Below are positions 1 to 12,340 of a stretch of DNA of 64,000 nucleotides, piece after piece. The notes beneath the pieces are model-generated. The model did no database searches, was not told where the DNA came from, and was given only the letters and a program-made list of their open reading frames with translations. Every line of letters begins with the position of its first letter. Position 1 is the stretch's first letter. The stretch covers positions 744,001-808,000 of the forward strand of contig WFMF01000011.1 of NCBI GenBank assembly GCA_011033025.1, read 5' to 3'. Source of the stretch: Beroe forskalii. Taxonomy: Eukaryota > Ctenophora > Nuda > Beroida > Beroidae. The translations under genes were made by a program, and so were the position numbers.

Positions 1-1872
1 GAAGCCGAGCATGGACTTGAGGTTGTTAGTTACTCACTCTGTCTGCAAGCCGAGCATGGACTTGAGGTTGTTAGTTACTCACTCTGTCTGCAAGCCTAGT
101 ATAGACTTGAGGTTGTTAGTTACTCACCTGTCTGGCAAAGTTTATGGACTTGAGGTTGTTAGTTACTCACTCTGTCTGCAAGCCGAGCATGGACTTGAGG
201 TTGTTAGTTACTCACTCTGTCTGCAAGCCGAGCATGGACTTGAGGTTGTTAGTTACTCACTCTGTCTGCAAGCCGAGCATGGACTTGAGGTTGTTTGAGG
301 TTGTTAGTTACTCACTCTGTCTGCAAGCCGAGCATGGACTTGAGGTTGTTAGTTACTCACTCTGTCTGCAAGCCGAGCATGGACTTGAGGTTGTTAGTTA
401 CTCACTCTGTCTGCAAGCCGAGCATGGACTTGAGGTTGTTAGTTACTCACTCTGTCTGCAAGCCGAGCATGGACTTGAGGTTGTTAGTTACTCACTCTGT
501 CTGCAAGCCGAGCATGGACTTGAGGTTGTTAGTTACTCACTCTGTCTGCAAGCCGAGCATGGACTTGAGGTTGTTAGTTACTCACTCTATCTGCAAGCCG
601 AGCATGGACTTGAGGTTGTTAGTTACTCACTCTGTCTGCAAGCCGAGCATGGACTTGAGGTTGTTAGTTACTCACTCTGTCTGCAAGCTGAGCATGGACT
701 TGAGGTTGTTAGTTACTCACTCTGTCTGCAAGCCGAGCATGGACTTGAGGTTGTTAGTTACTCACTCTGTCTGCAAGCCGAGCATGGACTTGAGGTTGTT
801 AGTTACTCACTCTGTCTGCAAGCCGAGCATGGACTTGAGGTTGTTAGTTACTCACTCTGTCTGCAAGCCGAGCATGGACTTGAGGTTGTTAGTTACTCAC
901 TCTGTCTGCAAGCCGAGCATGGACTTGAGGTTGTTAGTTATTTACTCACTCTGTCTGCAAGCCGAGCATGGACTTGAGGTTGTTAGTTACTCACTCTGTC
1001 TGCAAGCCGAGCATGGACTTGAGGTTGTTAGTTACTCACTCTGTCTGCAAAGCCGAGCATGGACTTGAGGTTGTTAGTTACTCACTCTGTCTGCAAGCCG
1101 AGCATGGACTTGAGGTTGTTAGTTACTCACTCACTCTGTCTGAGGTTGTTAGTTACTTTCACTCTGTCTGCAAGCCATGGACTTGAGGTTGTTAGTTACT
1201 CACTCTGTCTGCAAGCCGAGCATGGACTTGAGGTTGTTAGTTACTCACTCTGTCTGCAAGCCGAGCATGGACTTGAGGTTGTTAGTTACTCACTCTGTCT
1301 GCAAGCCGAGCATGGACTTGAGGTTGTTAGTTACTCACTCTGTCTGCAAGCCGAGCATGGACTTGAGGTTGTTAGTTACTCACTCTGTCTGCAAGCCGAG
1401 CATGGACTTGAGGTTGTTAGTTACTCACTCTATTTGCAAGCCGAGCATGGACTTGAGGTTGTTAGTTACTCACTCTGTCTGCAAGCCGAGCATGGACTTG
1501 AGGTTGTTAGTTACTCACTCTGTCTGCAAGCCAGGCATGGACTGGAGGTTGTTAGTTACTCACTCTGTCTGCAAGCCGAGCATGGACTTGAGGTTGTTAG
1601 TTACTCACTCTGTCTGCAAGCCGAGCATGGACTTGAGGTTGTTAGTTACTCACTCTGTCTGCAAGCCGAGCATGGACTGGAGGTTGTTAGTTACTCACTC
1701 TGTCTGCAAGCCGAGCATGGACTGGAGGTTGTTAGTTACTCACTCTGTCTGCTAGCCGAGCATGGACTTGAGGTTGTTAGTTACTCACTCTGTCTGCAAG
1801 CCGAGCATGGACTTGAGGTTGCTAGTTACTCACTCTGTCTGCAAGCCGAGCATGGACTTGAGGTTGTTAGTA
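1..1872 (+). repeat. 45-bp minisatellite array, about 41 units
   Basis: The unit begins GAGCATGGACTTGAGGTTG and ends CTGTCTGCAAGCC, and repeats head to tail with very few substitutions. Irregular units occur near 120-145, 290-300, 940, 1048 and 1130-1180, where short deletions or duplications shift the register. The array is cut by the left edge of the window, so its true length is unknown. Because 45 is a multiple of 3 and the unit lacks stops in these frames, long open frames run through it. They lack any non-repeat coding context and I regard them as artefacts. The array decays at 1860-1875 into unique sequence. Confidence 0.98.
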
Positions 1873-1982
1873 AGCCGCTTGTTGACACCTTGTCCTGAGA
1901 TCACACTAGAGAGAATCATCGAGTTAGGTGGGGTGTTGGGAACCAACGTCTCCATGCTTTCAGATCCTGAGATACAGATACA

Positions 1983-2217
1983 AGATGAGACACAGAGACA
2001 GGATGAGACACAGAGACAGGATGAGACACAGAGACAAGATGAGACCCAGAGACTAGATGAAACACAGAGACTAGATGAGACACAGAGACTAGATGAGACA
2101 CAGAGACAAGACGAGACACAGAGACAAGATGAGGCACAGAGACAAGATGAGACACAGAGACAAGATGAGACACAGAGACAGGATGAGACACAGAGACAAG
2201 ATGAGACACATACTAGA
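1983..2217 (+). repeat. 18-bp minisatellite (GATGAGACACAGAGACAA), about 13 units
   Basis: An 18-bp purine-rich unit repeats about 13 times with a few substitutions (CAG/CAA/CTA at the unit end). In one frame it would read a repeated DETQRQ hexapeptide, and in the other direction a Val/Ser/Cys-rich repeat. There is no start context or flanking domain to support a gene. It follows the 45-bp array after about 110 bp of unique DNA. Confidence 0.95.
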
Positions 2218-2832
2218 CAGTATGAGACAGTACACAGAGGCAGGCTGAGGAACAGAGACAGATAAGATACAGAGCCATGGTGGATACAGATTCTGCAGTT
2301 ACCCAACGTTTTAAAGTTCTAAGTAACCTATGTCGTTGGCAGTCTCGTATGGAATAGGGTGGGTTAGAGGGGGTAAGTGCACACTTTCCAAGAGTGGATT
2401 GAGAGAAGCGTCCCCCTTTTCTATGCCTCCCATTTCCTTGATATCCTCTTTGTATGAAAGCCCCACTTCACCGACGTCCTCATCTATCCTCATGTCCGTC
2501 CTCACCTGGCAGTGTTAATTGATCCAAGTAAGAATCATAATATTGTTACTTATATATTGTAGTTCATTTCATTCAATCAGTGCTTGTTTTTAAACAGTTA
2601 AAATGTTCGCTCTACCTTCAGTTAAATCAAATTAAAAATTTCCAAAACGAAATCTTAATTGAGAAAGCTGCACGATTGAAAGCCCACCTTATCAAAGCTA
2701 AACTCGGACAAACTGGACACTTCGTCGTAAGAACTGTTGACAGTGAACTCTGTGCTGGTTTTAGACCCCAGCTCAGACATCCCTGTGTTGTATTCTTGCG
2801 AGGTGTCATCTTGAGCGGTGTCATCAGTCAGG
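2218..2832. other. Unique spacer, no gene recognised
   Basis: This is non-repetitive sequence between minisatellites. Short open frames under 90 codons occur on both strands, but none has recognisable motifs. I see no convincing gene. Confidence 0.5.
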
Positions 2833-2925
2833 GTGTCAGGTGACCTGTCACCTGACAGTGGTAGGGTGTCAGGTGACCTGTCACCTGACAGTGGCAGGGT
2901 GTCAGGTGACCTGTCACCTGAAAGG
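2833..2925 (+). repeat. Three 33-bp units, each carrying a 20-bp palindrome
   Basis: GTGTCAGGTGACC...GTCACCTGACAGTGG repeats three times at 33-bp spacing. Within each unit TCAGGTGAC and GTCACCTGA form a perfect inverted repeat with a 2-bp centre, so each unit could fold as a hairpin. The third unit diverges at its 3' end. Confidence 0.92.
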
Positions 2926-3325
2926 AGAATGTCACCCAGATCAATGGCCGGGGAGAGGGAAACTAAAAAAAAAATTCTGAGATATCTGGGGTGACTTGAA
3001 ATCCAGGGCACCTCTGATGCTTGTTCAGGTTCTGGAGATTTCCATGGTGACAAGTACTGTTTCCATAGCAGCTCTAAGATCTCATTATTTTTGGTTGACC
3101 ATCCTTATCACCTGATGATGCGCCATATTATAATCCTATTTATAACCTTATCAAATACTTCGATATTATGCTCTTTTGATTATCCAGATAATAATATCAT
3201 ACCGATTACGTATCATGGGTATCCACAATCCAAAGTCTAACTCAGTGCCTACTTTAAATAAAGAAATGAGAGAAACAAGTCATACTCCTTACTGAGGATC
3301 CTGTATAATCTACACTGTCGTACAG
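2926..3325. other. Unique spacer, no gene recognised
   Basis: This is AT-rich, non-repetitive sequence with no recognisable coding motif or inverted-repeat element. Confidence 0.5.
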
Positions 3326-3479
3326 CATCAAGTGCCACACTGTCAAACACTGTCACACACTGTAACACACTGCCACACACTGTCACAGACTGCCAGACAC
3401 TGCCACACACTGCCAGACACTGTCACACACTGTCACACACTGTCACACTGTCACACACTGTGCACACTGTAACACACAC
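3326..3479 (+). repeat. Short degenerate CACACACTGTCA-type array
   Basis: Units of about 10-11 bp (ACACTGTCACA, ACACTGCCACA and variants) repeat with small length changes for about 150 bp, immediately upstream of the 11-bp array. The ACTGT core and the similar period suggest, but do not prove, a shared origin with the neighbouring array. Confidence 0.85.
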
Positions 3480-3480
3480 C

Positions 3481-6400
3481 ATGGGTTTACAGTGGGTTGA
3501 TGGGTTTACAGTGGGTTTACAGTGGGTTTGTGGGTTTACAGTTGGGTTTACAGTGGTTTACAGTGGGTTTACAGTGGGTTTACAGTGGGCTTACAGTGGG
3601 TTTACAGTGGGTTTACAGTGCTACAGTTTACAGTGGGTTTACAGTATGGGCTTACAGTGGGTTTACAGTGGGTTTACAGTGGGTTTACAGTGAGTACAGT
3701 GGGTTTACAGTGCTGGGTTTACAGTGGGCTTACAGTGGGTTTAGTGGGTTTACAGTGGGTTTACAGTGGGCACAGTGGGCAGGTTTGGTGTTCAGGTTTA
3801 CAGTGAGCTTTGGTGGGTTTACAGTGGGTTTACAGTGGGCATACAGTGGGTTTACAGTGGGTTTACAGTGGGTTTACAGTGGGTTTACAGTGGGCTTACA
3901 GTGGGTTTACAGTGAGCTTACAGTGGGTTTACAGTGGGGTTACAGTGGGTTTACAGTGGGTTTACAGTGGGCTTACAGTGGGTTTACAGTGGGTTTACAG
4001 TGGGTTTACAGTGGGCTTACAGTGGGTTTACAGTGGGCTTACAGTGGGTTTACAGTGGGCTTACAGTGGGCTTACAGTGGGTTTACAGTGGGTTTACAGT
4101 GGGTTTACAGTAGGTTAACAGTGGGTTTACAGTGGGTTTACAGTGGGTTTACAGTGGGCTTACAGTGGGTTTACAGTGGGTTTACAGTGGGTTAACAGTG
4201 GGTTTACAGTGGGTTTACAGTGGGTTTACAGTGGGCTTACAGTGGGTTTACAGTGGGTTTACAGTGGGTTTACAGTGGGTTTACAGTGGGCTTACAGTGG
4301 GTTTACAGTGGGTTTACAGTGGGTTTACAGTGGGTTTACAGTGGGTTTACAGTACTTGGGCTTACAGTGGGTTTACAGTGGAGGTTTACAGTGGGCTTGG
4401 TGGGTTTACAGTGGGTTTACAGTGGGTTTACAGTGGGTTTACAGTGGGCTTACAGTGGGTTTACAGTGGGTTTACAGTGGGTTTACAGTGGGCTTACAGT
4501 GGGTTTACAGTGGGTTTACAGTGGGTTTACAGTGGGTTTACAGTGGGTTTACAGTGGGTTTACAGTGGGTTTACAGTGGGCTTACAGTGGGTTTACAGTG
4601 GGTTTACAGTGGGCTTACAGTGGGTTTACAGTGGGTTTACAGTGGGCTTACAGTGGGCTTACAGTGGGCTTACAGTGGGTTTACAGTGGGTTTACAGTGG
4701 GGCAGTGGGTTTACAGTGGGCTTACAGTGGGTTTACAGTGGGTTTACAGTGGGTTTACAGTGGGTTTACAGTGGGCTTACAGTGGGTTTACAGTGGGTTT
4801 ACAGTGGGTTTACAGTGGGTTTACAGTGGGCTTACAGTGGGTTTACAGTGGGTTTACAGTGGGCTTACAGTGGGTTTACAGTGGGTTTACAGTGGGCTTA
4901 CAGTGGGCTTACAGTGGGTTTACAGTGGGTTTACAGTGGGCTTACAGTGGGCTTACAGTGGGTTTACAGTGGGTTTACAGTGGGTTTACAGTGGGTTTAC
5001 AGTGGGCTTACAGTGGGTTTACAGTGGGCTTACAGTGGGTTTACAGTGGGTTTACAGTGGGTTTACAGTGGTTTACAGTGGTGGGTTTACAGTGGGCTTA
5101 CAGTGGGTTTACAGTGGGCTTACAGTGGGCTTACAGTGGGTTTACAGTGGGTTTACAGTGGGTTTACAGTGGGCGGTTTACAGTGGGTTTACAGTGGGTT
5201 TACAGTGGGCTTACAGTGGGCTTACAGTGGGTTTACAGTGGGTTTACAGTGGGCTTACAGGTTTACAGTGGGCTTACAGTGGGTTTACAGTGGGTTTACA
5301 GTGGGTTTACAGTGGGTTTACAGTGGGTTTACAGTGGGTTTACAGTGGGTTTACAGTGGGTTTACAGTGGGCTTACAGTGGGTTTACAGTGGGTTTACAG
5401 TGGGCTTACAGTGGGTTTACAGTGGGTTTACAGTGGGTGTAAAGTGGGTTTACAGTGGGCATACAGCGGGTTTACAGTGGGCTTACAGTGGGCATACAGT
5501 GGGTTTACAGTGAGCTTACAGTGGGCTTACAGTGGGTTTACAGTGGGCTTACAGTGGGTTTACAGTGGGCTTACAGTGGGTTTACAGTGGGCTTACAGTG
5601 GGTTTACAGTGGGTTTACAGTGGGTTTACAGTGGGCTTACAGTGGGCTTACAGTGGGTTTACAGTGGGTTTACAGTGGGTTTACAGTGGCTTACAGTGGG
5701 TTTACAGTGGGTTTACAGTGGGTTTACAGTGGGCTTACAGTGGGCATACAGTGGGCTTACAGTGGGTTTACAGTGGGCTTACAGTGGGTTTACAGTGGGT
5801 TTACAGTGGGTTTACAGTGGGCTTACAGTGGGCTTACAGTGGGTTTACAGTGGGCTTACAGTGAGCTTACAGTGAGCTTACAGTGAGCTTACAGTGGGTT
5901 TACAGCGGGCTTAGAGTGGGTTTACAGTGGGTTTAGTGGGTTTACAGTGGGCTTACAGTGGGTTTACAGTGGGTTTACAGTGGGCTTACAGTGGGCTTAC
6001 AGTGGGTTTACAGTGGGTTTACAGTGGGTTTACAGTGGGCTTACAGTGGGTTTACAGTGGGTTTACAGTGGGTTTACAGTGGGCTTACAGTGGGCTTACA
6101 GTGGGCTTACAGTGGGTTTACAGTGGGCTTACAGTGGGTTTACAGTGGGTTTACAGTGGGCTTACAGTGGGCTTACAGTGGGCTTACAGTGGGTTTACAG
6201 TGGGTTTACAGTGGGCATACAGTGGGCTTACAGTGGGTTTACAGTGGGCTTACAGTGGGTTTACAGTGGGCTTACAGTGGGTTTACAGTGGGCTTACAGT
6301 GGGCTTACAGTGGGTTTACAGTGGGCTTACAGTGGGTTTACAGTGGGCTTACAGTGGGTTTACAGTGAGCTTACAGTGGGCTTACAGTGGGTTTACAGTG

Positions 6401-7221
6401 GGCTTACAGTGGGTTTACAGTGGGCTTACAGTGGGCTTACAGTGGGTTTACAGTGGGTTTACAGTGGGCTTACAATGGGCATACAGTGGGCTTACAGTGA
6501 GCTTACAGTGGACTTACAGTGGGCTTACAGCGGGTTTACAGTGGGTTTACAATGGGCATACAGTGGGCTTACAGTGGGCATACAGTGGGTTTACAGTGGG
6601 CTTACAGTGGGCTTACAGTGGGCTTACAGTGGGCTTACAGTGGGTTTACAGTGGGTTTACAGTGGGCATACAGTGGGTTTACAGTGGGCTTACAGTGGGT
6701 TTACAGTGGGCTTACAATGGGTTTACAGTGGGTTTACAGTGGGTTTACAGTGGGCTTACAGTGGGCTTACAGTGGGTTTACAGTGGGTTTACAGTGGGTT
6801 TACAGGGGCATACAGTGGGCTTACAGTGGGCTTACAGTGGGTGGGCTTACAGTGGGTTTACAGTTTACAGTGGGTTTACAGTGGGTTTACAGTGGGTTTA
6901 CAGTGGGCTTACAGTGGGTTTACAGTGGGCTTACAGTGGGTTTACAGTGGGCTTACAGTGGGTTTACAGTGGGTTTACAGTGGGTTTACAGTGGGCATAC
7001 AGCGGGCTTACAGTGGGTTTACAGTGGGTTTACAGTGGGCATACAGTGGGCATACAGCGGGCTTACAGTGGGTTTACAGTGGACCTACAGTGGGTTTACA
7101 GTGGGTTTACAGTGGGCTTACAGTGGGCTTACAGTGGGCTTACAGTGGGTTTACAGTGGGCTTACAGTGGGCTTACAGTGGGTTTACAGTGGGCTTACAG
7201 TGGGTTTACAGTGGGCTTACA
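3481..7221 (+). repeat. 11-bp satellite array (GGGTTTACAGT / GGGCTTACAGT), about 340 units
   Basis: About 3.7 kb is built from one 11-bp unit. Two main variants differ at one position (T or C, base 4), with a rarer GGGCATACAGT form enriched after about 5450. Register slips occur near 3620, 3690-3800, 4350, 4690, 5080, 5170, 5260, 5920 and 6800-6870. No frame of the unit contains a stop, which creates open frames of several hundred codons (VYSGFTVGLQW-type). These are not genes. The array ends where the unit decays into unique DNA near 7222. Confidence 0.98.
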
Positions 7222-7825
7222 GAGCACTTGCAGTGCCCGAGATAGCTGGCGCTGGGGTTAATGCTTCATTAGATGGGAGATGTGGGCCCATATTGCCTGA
7301 CGTCGTCAGACCCAGGAGGTCAGACAACGAGCAAGTAGATGCAGCAAGCTCACGCTTCTACTGGTTTTAATGTTAAAAAGAGGGCATTTCGGTCTAAATA
7401 GGGTATAGAGGTGGGTTGCGAAGCCAATGAAAGTGGGGTTCTAAACTGAAACAATTAATTGACGTAACTTTTTGGCAGGCTTTTTGAAAGCTACCCAATG
7501 TTCTAAAATTACGTACGTGTCTTAACGCATGCGCGCGCCTTTCAAAACGCGTCTGGAAGACCAAATGTCATTGCGCGCTACAGAAATTACTTAGCACAGT
7601 GCGACCGGCCCAAATTTCACTGCATCTGCAATCGACAGAGGCATCTTGTCCCATTGGTACTTGGAGTTTATTCTTTGAATTTGAGAGAAAACACGTACCT
7701 GATGAGTTGCTCTGGTGTAATGCGAGGGCAGGGAATCAGTGTACGTGTTACAAGCCACAGAGTACACTTTCTGGCAACGCACTTCCGAGTAGTGACCTTC
7801 TGGCTCTAGTTGCTGCGGGTATTGT
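7222..7825. other. Unique spacer, no gene recognised
   Basis: This is non-repetitive sequence between the 11-bp and 49-bp arrays. A 112-codon plus-strand frame (7599-7937) runs into the 49-bp array and has no recognisable domain, so I do not call it a gene. Confidence 0.5.
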
Positions 7826-8597
7826 CTGGGTTATTTTAGCAGATATAGGGTCAGTGAATCTAGCGGTACTAAACCTGGGTTATTTTAGCAGGGATAGGGT
7901 CAGTGAATCTAGCGGTACTAAACCTGGGTTATTTTAGCAGGATAGGGTCAGTGAATCTGCGGTACTAAACCTGGGTTATTTTAGCAGGGATAGGGTCAGT
8001 GAATCTAGCGGTACTAAACCTGGGTTATTTTAGCAGGGATAGGGTCAGTGAATCTAGCGGTACTAAACCTGGGTTATTTTAGCAGGATAGGGTCAGTGAA
8101 TCTAGCAGTACTAAACCTGGGTTATTTTAGCAGGGATAGGGTCAGTGAATCTAGCAGTACTAAACCTGGGTTATTTTAGCAGGGATAGGGTCAGTGAATC
8201 TAGCGGTACTAAACCTGGGTTATTTTAGCAGGGATAGGGTCAGTGAATCTAGCGGTACTAAACCTGGGTTATTTTAGCAGGGATAGGGTCAGTGAATCTA
8301 GCTGTACTAAACCTGGGTTATTTTAGCAGGGATAGGGTCAGTGAATCTAGCAGTACTAAACCTGGGTTATTTTAGCAGGGATAGGGTCAGTGAATCTAGC
8401 TGTACTAAACCTGGGTTATTTTAGCAGGAATAGGGTCAGTGAATCTAGCTGTACTAAACCTGGGTTATTTTAGCAGGGATAGGGTCAGTGAATCTAGCAG
8501 TACTAAACCTGGGTTATTTTAGCAGGGATAGGGTCAGTGAATCTAGCTGTACTAAACCTGGGTTATTTTAGCAGGGATAGGGTCAGTGAATATAGCT
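7826..8597 (+). repeat. 49-bp minisatellite array, about 16 units
   Basis: The unit begins CTGGGTTATTTTAGCAGGGA and ends TCTAGCGGTACTAAAC. It repeats about 16 times. Variation concentrates at one site (GCGGTACT, GCAGTACT or GCTGTACT) and in an occasional missing G in GCAGGGA. Confidence 0.97.
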
Positions 8598-8604
8598 GTA
8601 GGGT

Positions 8605-8825
8605 AGAGCGGGGTAACTTTGAACGATTTTTCAGTTTTTCTAACTGCCCTCTAAAAATAGAACACATGCCAAAAAGTTCGTGTGTTCTTATAACCATTAG
8701 GACACTGGCTAATAAACCTGGTATGTGAAACGTGTCAGTTTGTACTAACAGAGCCGTGATCACGTGATCAAATTTGCAACTAACTTGTTCAAAGTTACCC
8801 GTCTGGGGTAACTTTGAACATCCAA
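8605..8825. repeat. Repeated GGGGTAACTTTGAAC motif with inverted copy
   Basis: GGGGTAACTTTGAAC occurs at about 8618 and 8805, with an inverted copy (GTTCAAAGTTACCC) at about 8788. The latter two form a small hairpin with a 5-bp loop. This may be a MITE remnant, but no second boundary or target duplication could be established. Confidence 0.5.
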
Positions 8826-9928
8826 TTAGACCAATTAGAAGCCTCCTGGATATAGATTTCTTAATTCTGATAGTTTCTAGTTTCATTTACACCACAACCC
8901 TTCAAGGTCATAATTTTTGTTAAATTCTTTGTAATTGTACTTTGTTAAGTGTCTGCAGTGGATATGTAATGTCTTGCATGGCGATCCTCAATATATTCAC
9001 AATAAATTCCCAGATTTAGGTAAAATCCGAATGCTTCAGTAACCACCACTTCCAAGAATTCGATAGCACAATGAGGTTTTAAGCACTATAATTGGCAGCT
9101 ATACTTAACTACTTTACTATTTCTCGGTCGATGTATCTCTTACTCTCTTAGTCTTATCAATTAGTATTTAATAATTTTTTATAATTCTTTGGGCTCACAA
9201 TTATAAAACTAATTAATTAATTAATTATAATTGTGTTGCTTTGCTTATGTACTTACTTTTTTGAGTTCTTTCGTATCTAGCCCGACTGCATAGCCCATCA
9301 TATAAAGACTCTTGCAGTTAACTTCATATTCATCTCAAATCTCCTTTTCTGCTTTTCTGTAAATAATCACATCTGATCGAATTAACCAATTCAGTGTTGT
9401 TTGTGGAACTCTTTTTGGTCTTTAAATAGATCCTAATTATTGAAACCAGCCTGAAACTTTCTTTAGCAGATTCTACTCGATCCATTTCACAGTATTTCCC
9501 CACAGACAAATCGTATAATTTTGTTTGAAACTCGAAATGATCTAAGTAACTTATAGCTGAGCAAGATATGTTAGTTCTGTACGATAGAATTATCTGTTCT
9601 TAAAAGTTCGGTGTTTCTCTATCTTTTATAGTTATATGTATATCATACCTATAAAACAAACCTTACAGTTTACACTCTTAAAGTTACCGTGAGCATCATA
9701 GCTCAGCTTTTCCTCCCTTACGACTGTAATTTACCTTATTACACTATTATAGATATTGCCTAGTCTATCTGCAAAATTCATTATCATATTATATTTCATG
9801 AAGTCGTTTAGGCCTACAAAATGTATCTGCACCACATTTCTGATTATTATTTGCTTTTGCACCTATAACTATAAATTCAAAACCAATTGTTTGGGAGTTT
9901 TTGTTCCTTGTTTTCCACATGTTACTTT
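8826..9928. other. AT-rich spacer, nothing recognised
   Basis: This sequence is AT-rich and includes a short TTAA-type microsatellite near 9213-9230. Only frames under 75 codons are open and none shows a domain. Confidence 0.5.
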
Positions 9929-9938
9929 CTTTATATAT

Positions 9939-12330
9939 GGCAAAATGGTACCACAGGAACACGACAAAAATTAGCCTCAATTAGCAGCCTCCATGGAGGC
10001 TGAGTGGAGCCTGAGTGGAGGCTAAGTGAAGGCTAATTTCAAAAATTAGCCTCCATGGAGGCTAATGGAGGCATGAGGCTAAAATTTGAAAAATAGCTTC
10101 CACTATGGAGGCTAATTAGCCTCCACTAGCCTCCACTAGCCTCTACTCAGCCTCTATGGAGGCTAAAATTTTTGGTTTAGCCTCCACTAAAGAATTAGCC
10201 TCCATTAGCCTCCACGGAAATTGATTAAGTCATTTTTTGGATTCTATGGAAGCTATTTTGACAGTGCTAGTGGAGGCTATAGCCTCCAAATGGAGGCTAA
10301 AATCATGAAAAAACACCGATAATATGCTAGCCTCCAAAAAATTAAATTTATGTCGGATTTGTACAAAAAGAGCACATTTTACATAACATAGACCAAAGTT
10401 CCTAACCCGGCTAGCACTACTCAGCCTCCACTAAAATCCACTCAGCCTCCATTAGGCTCTGCTCTGTGCTCAGCTTCCACTAGGCTCCACTCAGCCTCCA
10501 CTAGGCTCCACTAGGCTCCACTCAGGCTCTACTAAGCTACTAGCCTCCACAAGGCTCCACTAGCCTCCACTAGGCTCCACTAGGCTCCAATAGCTTCACT
10601 AGGCTCCACTAGCCTCCACTAGGCTCCACTAGGCTCCACTAGGCTGAGTGGAGCCTTGTGGAGGCTGAGTGGAGCCTAGTGGCGGCTGAGTGGAGCCTAG
10701 TGGAGGCTGAGTGGAGCCTAGTGGAGGCTGAGTGGAGCCTAGTGGAGGCTTAATGGAGCCTAGTGGAGGCTGAGTGGAGCCTAGTGGAGGTTGAGTGTAG
10801 GATAGTTGGAGCTGTCTGAAAGTTTGAAGCTATATATTGTTTTTCAACAAGAAATTTTGTTTTTTGGAGGCTAATTGATTTAGGCTCCACTCAGCCTCCA
10901 CTTAGCCTCCACTCAGCCTCCATTAGCCTCCATATTAAAGCTTTAGCCTCCACAAAAATGTTATATTTCAGTTTCCATAGAGGCTAATGGAGGCTAATTC
11001 TTCAGTGGAGGCTAGTGGAGGCTAAACCAAAATTTTAACCTCCTATGGAGGCTGAGTGGAGCATGAGTGGAGGCTAATGGAGGCTAGTGGAGGCTAATTA
11101 GCCTCCATAGTGGAGGCTATTTTTCAAAAATTAGCCTCATGCCTCCATCAGCCTCCATGGAGGCTAATTTTTGAAATTAATAATACTGTAATAAGTTATA
11201 TTTATAATTTATGGTGGCACAACTTCTATCACACTCAGGTGTGCCACAAAAAATAACATAAACAGTGGTCAAGTGTGTAAAAATGCTATTTAGTTTCATT
11301 AGGTCAAAAATCAAGAAATGAATTTATACCTACTATGCACTGTTCAATTAACATCAACTAAATGGATACCTAGTGTTAGCCTCCACTTAGCCTCCACTCA
11401 GGCTCCACTCAGCCTCCATGGAGGCTAATACACTCAGTTTTTTTTATAAGAAACTGTCTATAAGAAACTTAGCCTAGGATTTACGAAAATTTAAGAAACT
11501 TAGCCTAGAATTTCGGAAAAATTAAGAAACTTCACTGATTTACAATTAAGAAATTAAGAAACTTCTAGCCTAGAATTTTGAAATTTGTGTATAAAATCCT
11601 ATTGCAACTGAAATTCTTTTAACATGATACGTCTGGCTTCTGGGGGCTGCACCCCCAGACCCCCACTTTTTGATTGTGAACATTCCGAAACTAATCTAGT
11701 ACTTCTATTGGACTTCTATTACAGTATTACACTGGATATGTGATAATTGATCATATTATGGAATATGAATTTAGAAAATGAATCTTTCATGATTTGTCGG
11801 TTTAAAGTAACATGTCAGATGCTAAAGCACAAAACAGAAATTTAGAAATTGTTGTTGCGACAGGACACTATTACAGTTCCATATCTATTTCCAAAAGTTC
11901 CAAGCATTAAGCTCAGCTAGGTAAATCTTTATAGGATTAAGATATTATCTAAATTTCAAAATTCATGAACTTTTTTGGAAGAACATTTGATGAAGATCCC
12001 TGAACATTATTGTATACAGTTGCACAAATCTTTTAAAATAGGTACATGCTTAAAAGTGTATAATTTACCTGAAAATATCAGAAGGTTCGATTCTAATCCG
12101 CAACTACAGTCTACACAGTAGGTTCCTATGTTGGCAATTTCGTAGAAATTTTGCTGTACGGTATGTCGGTATGTAGAATTAAGAAACCGATTAAGAAACT
12201 TTTAGGCTCAAAATCGTGAAAAAATAAGAAACTTGTAGCCTAGGATTTCAATAAGTTTCTTATAAAAAAAACTGAGTGTAGAGGCTAATGGAGGCTAATT
12301 TTTGTCGTGTTCCTGTGGTACCATTTTGCC
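9939..12330. mobile_element. Foldback element with Mutator-like ends, 2.4 kb, non-coding
   Basis: The ends are perfect inverted repeats: GGCAAAATGGTACCACAGGA at 9939 and its complement ending at 12330. The match continues through the ACACGACAAAAATTAGCCTC region, giving about 40 bp of terminal repeat. The flanks are CTTTATATAT (9929-9938) and CTTTATATTT (12331-12340), a 10-bp target duplication with one mismatch, which fits Mutator-like elements (usually 9-11 bp). The interior to about 11170 consists of repeated GGAGGCTAA / TTAGCCTCC and GAGTGGAGCC blocks, with opposite orientations on the two sides of about 10640. The two halves can therefore fold back. No transposase is encoded. A separate MITE has inserted at 11431-12278. 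Confidence 0.85.
11431..12278 (+). mobile_element. TA-target MITE, copy 1 (848 bp), nested in the foldback element
   Basis: The terminal inverted repeats begin CACTCAGTTTTTTTTATAAG and are flanked by TA on both sides (11429-11430 and 12279-12280). This matches the target preference of Tc1/mariner-like and some other families. There is no open frame of useful length. Repeated ATTAAGAAACTT and TAGCCTAG(A/G)ATTT motifs lie near each end. The interior carries one palindromic core (CTTCTGGGGGC-TGCA-CCCCCAGAC) near 11638-11672. The second copy, at 35225-36074, is in the opposite orientation. Its position inside the older foldback element shows that it inserted later. Confidence 0.9.
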
Positions 12331-12340
12331 CTTTATATTT

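Noticed and set aside
1..7370. Many overlapping long open frames (up to 551 codons)
   Set aside because: They lie wholly in 45-bp, 18-bp and 11-bp repeats that lack stop codons; several frames are open at once and no non-repeat coding context exists.
3330..8600. CRISPR array
   Set aside because: The repeats are contiguous with no unique spacers, and the rest of the window is clearly eukaryotic.
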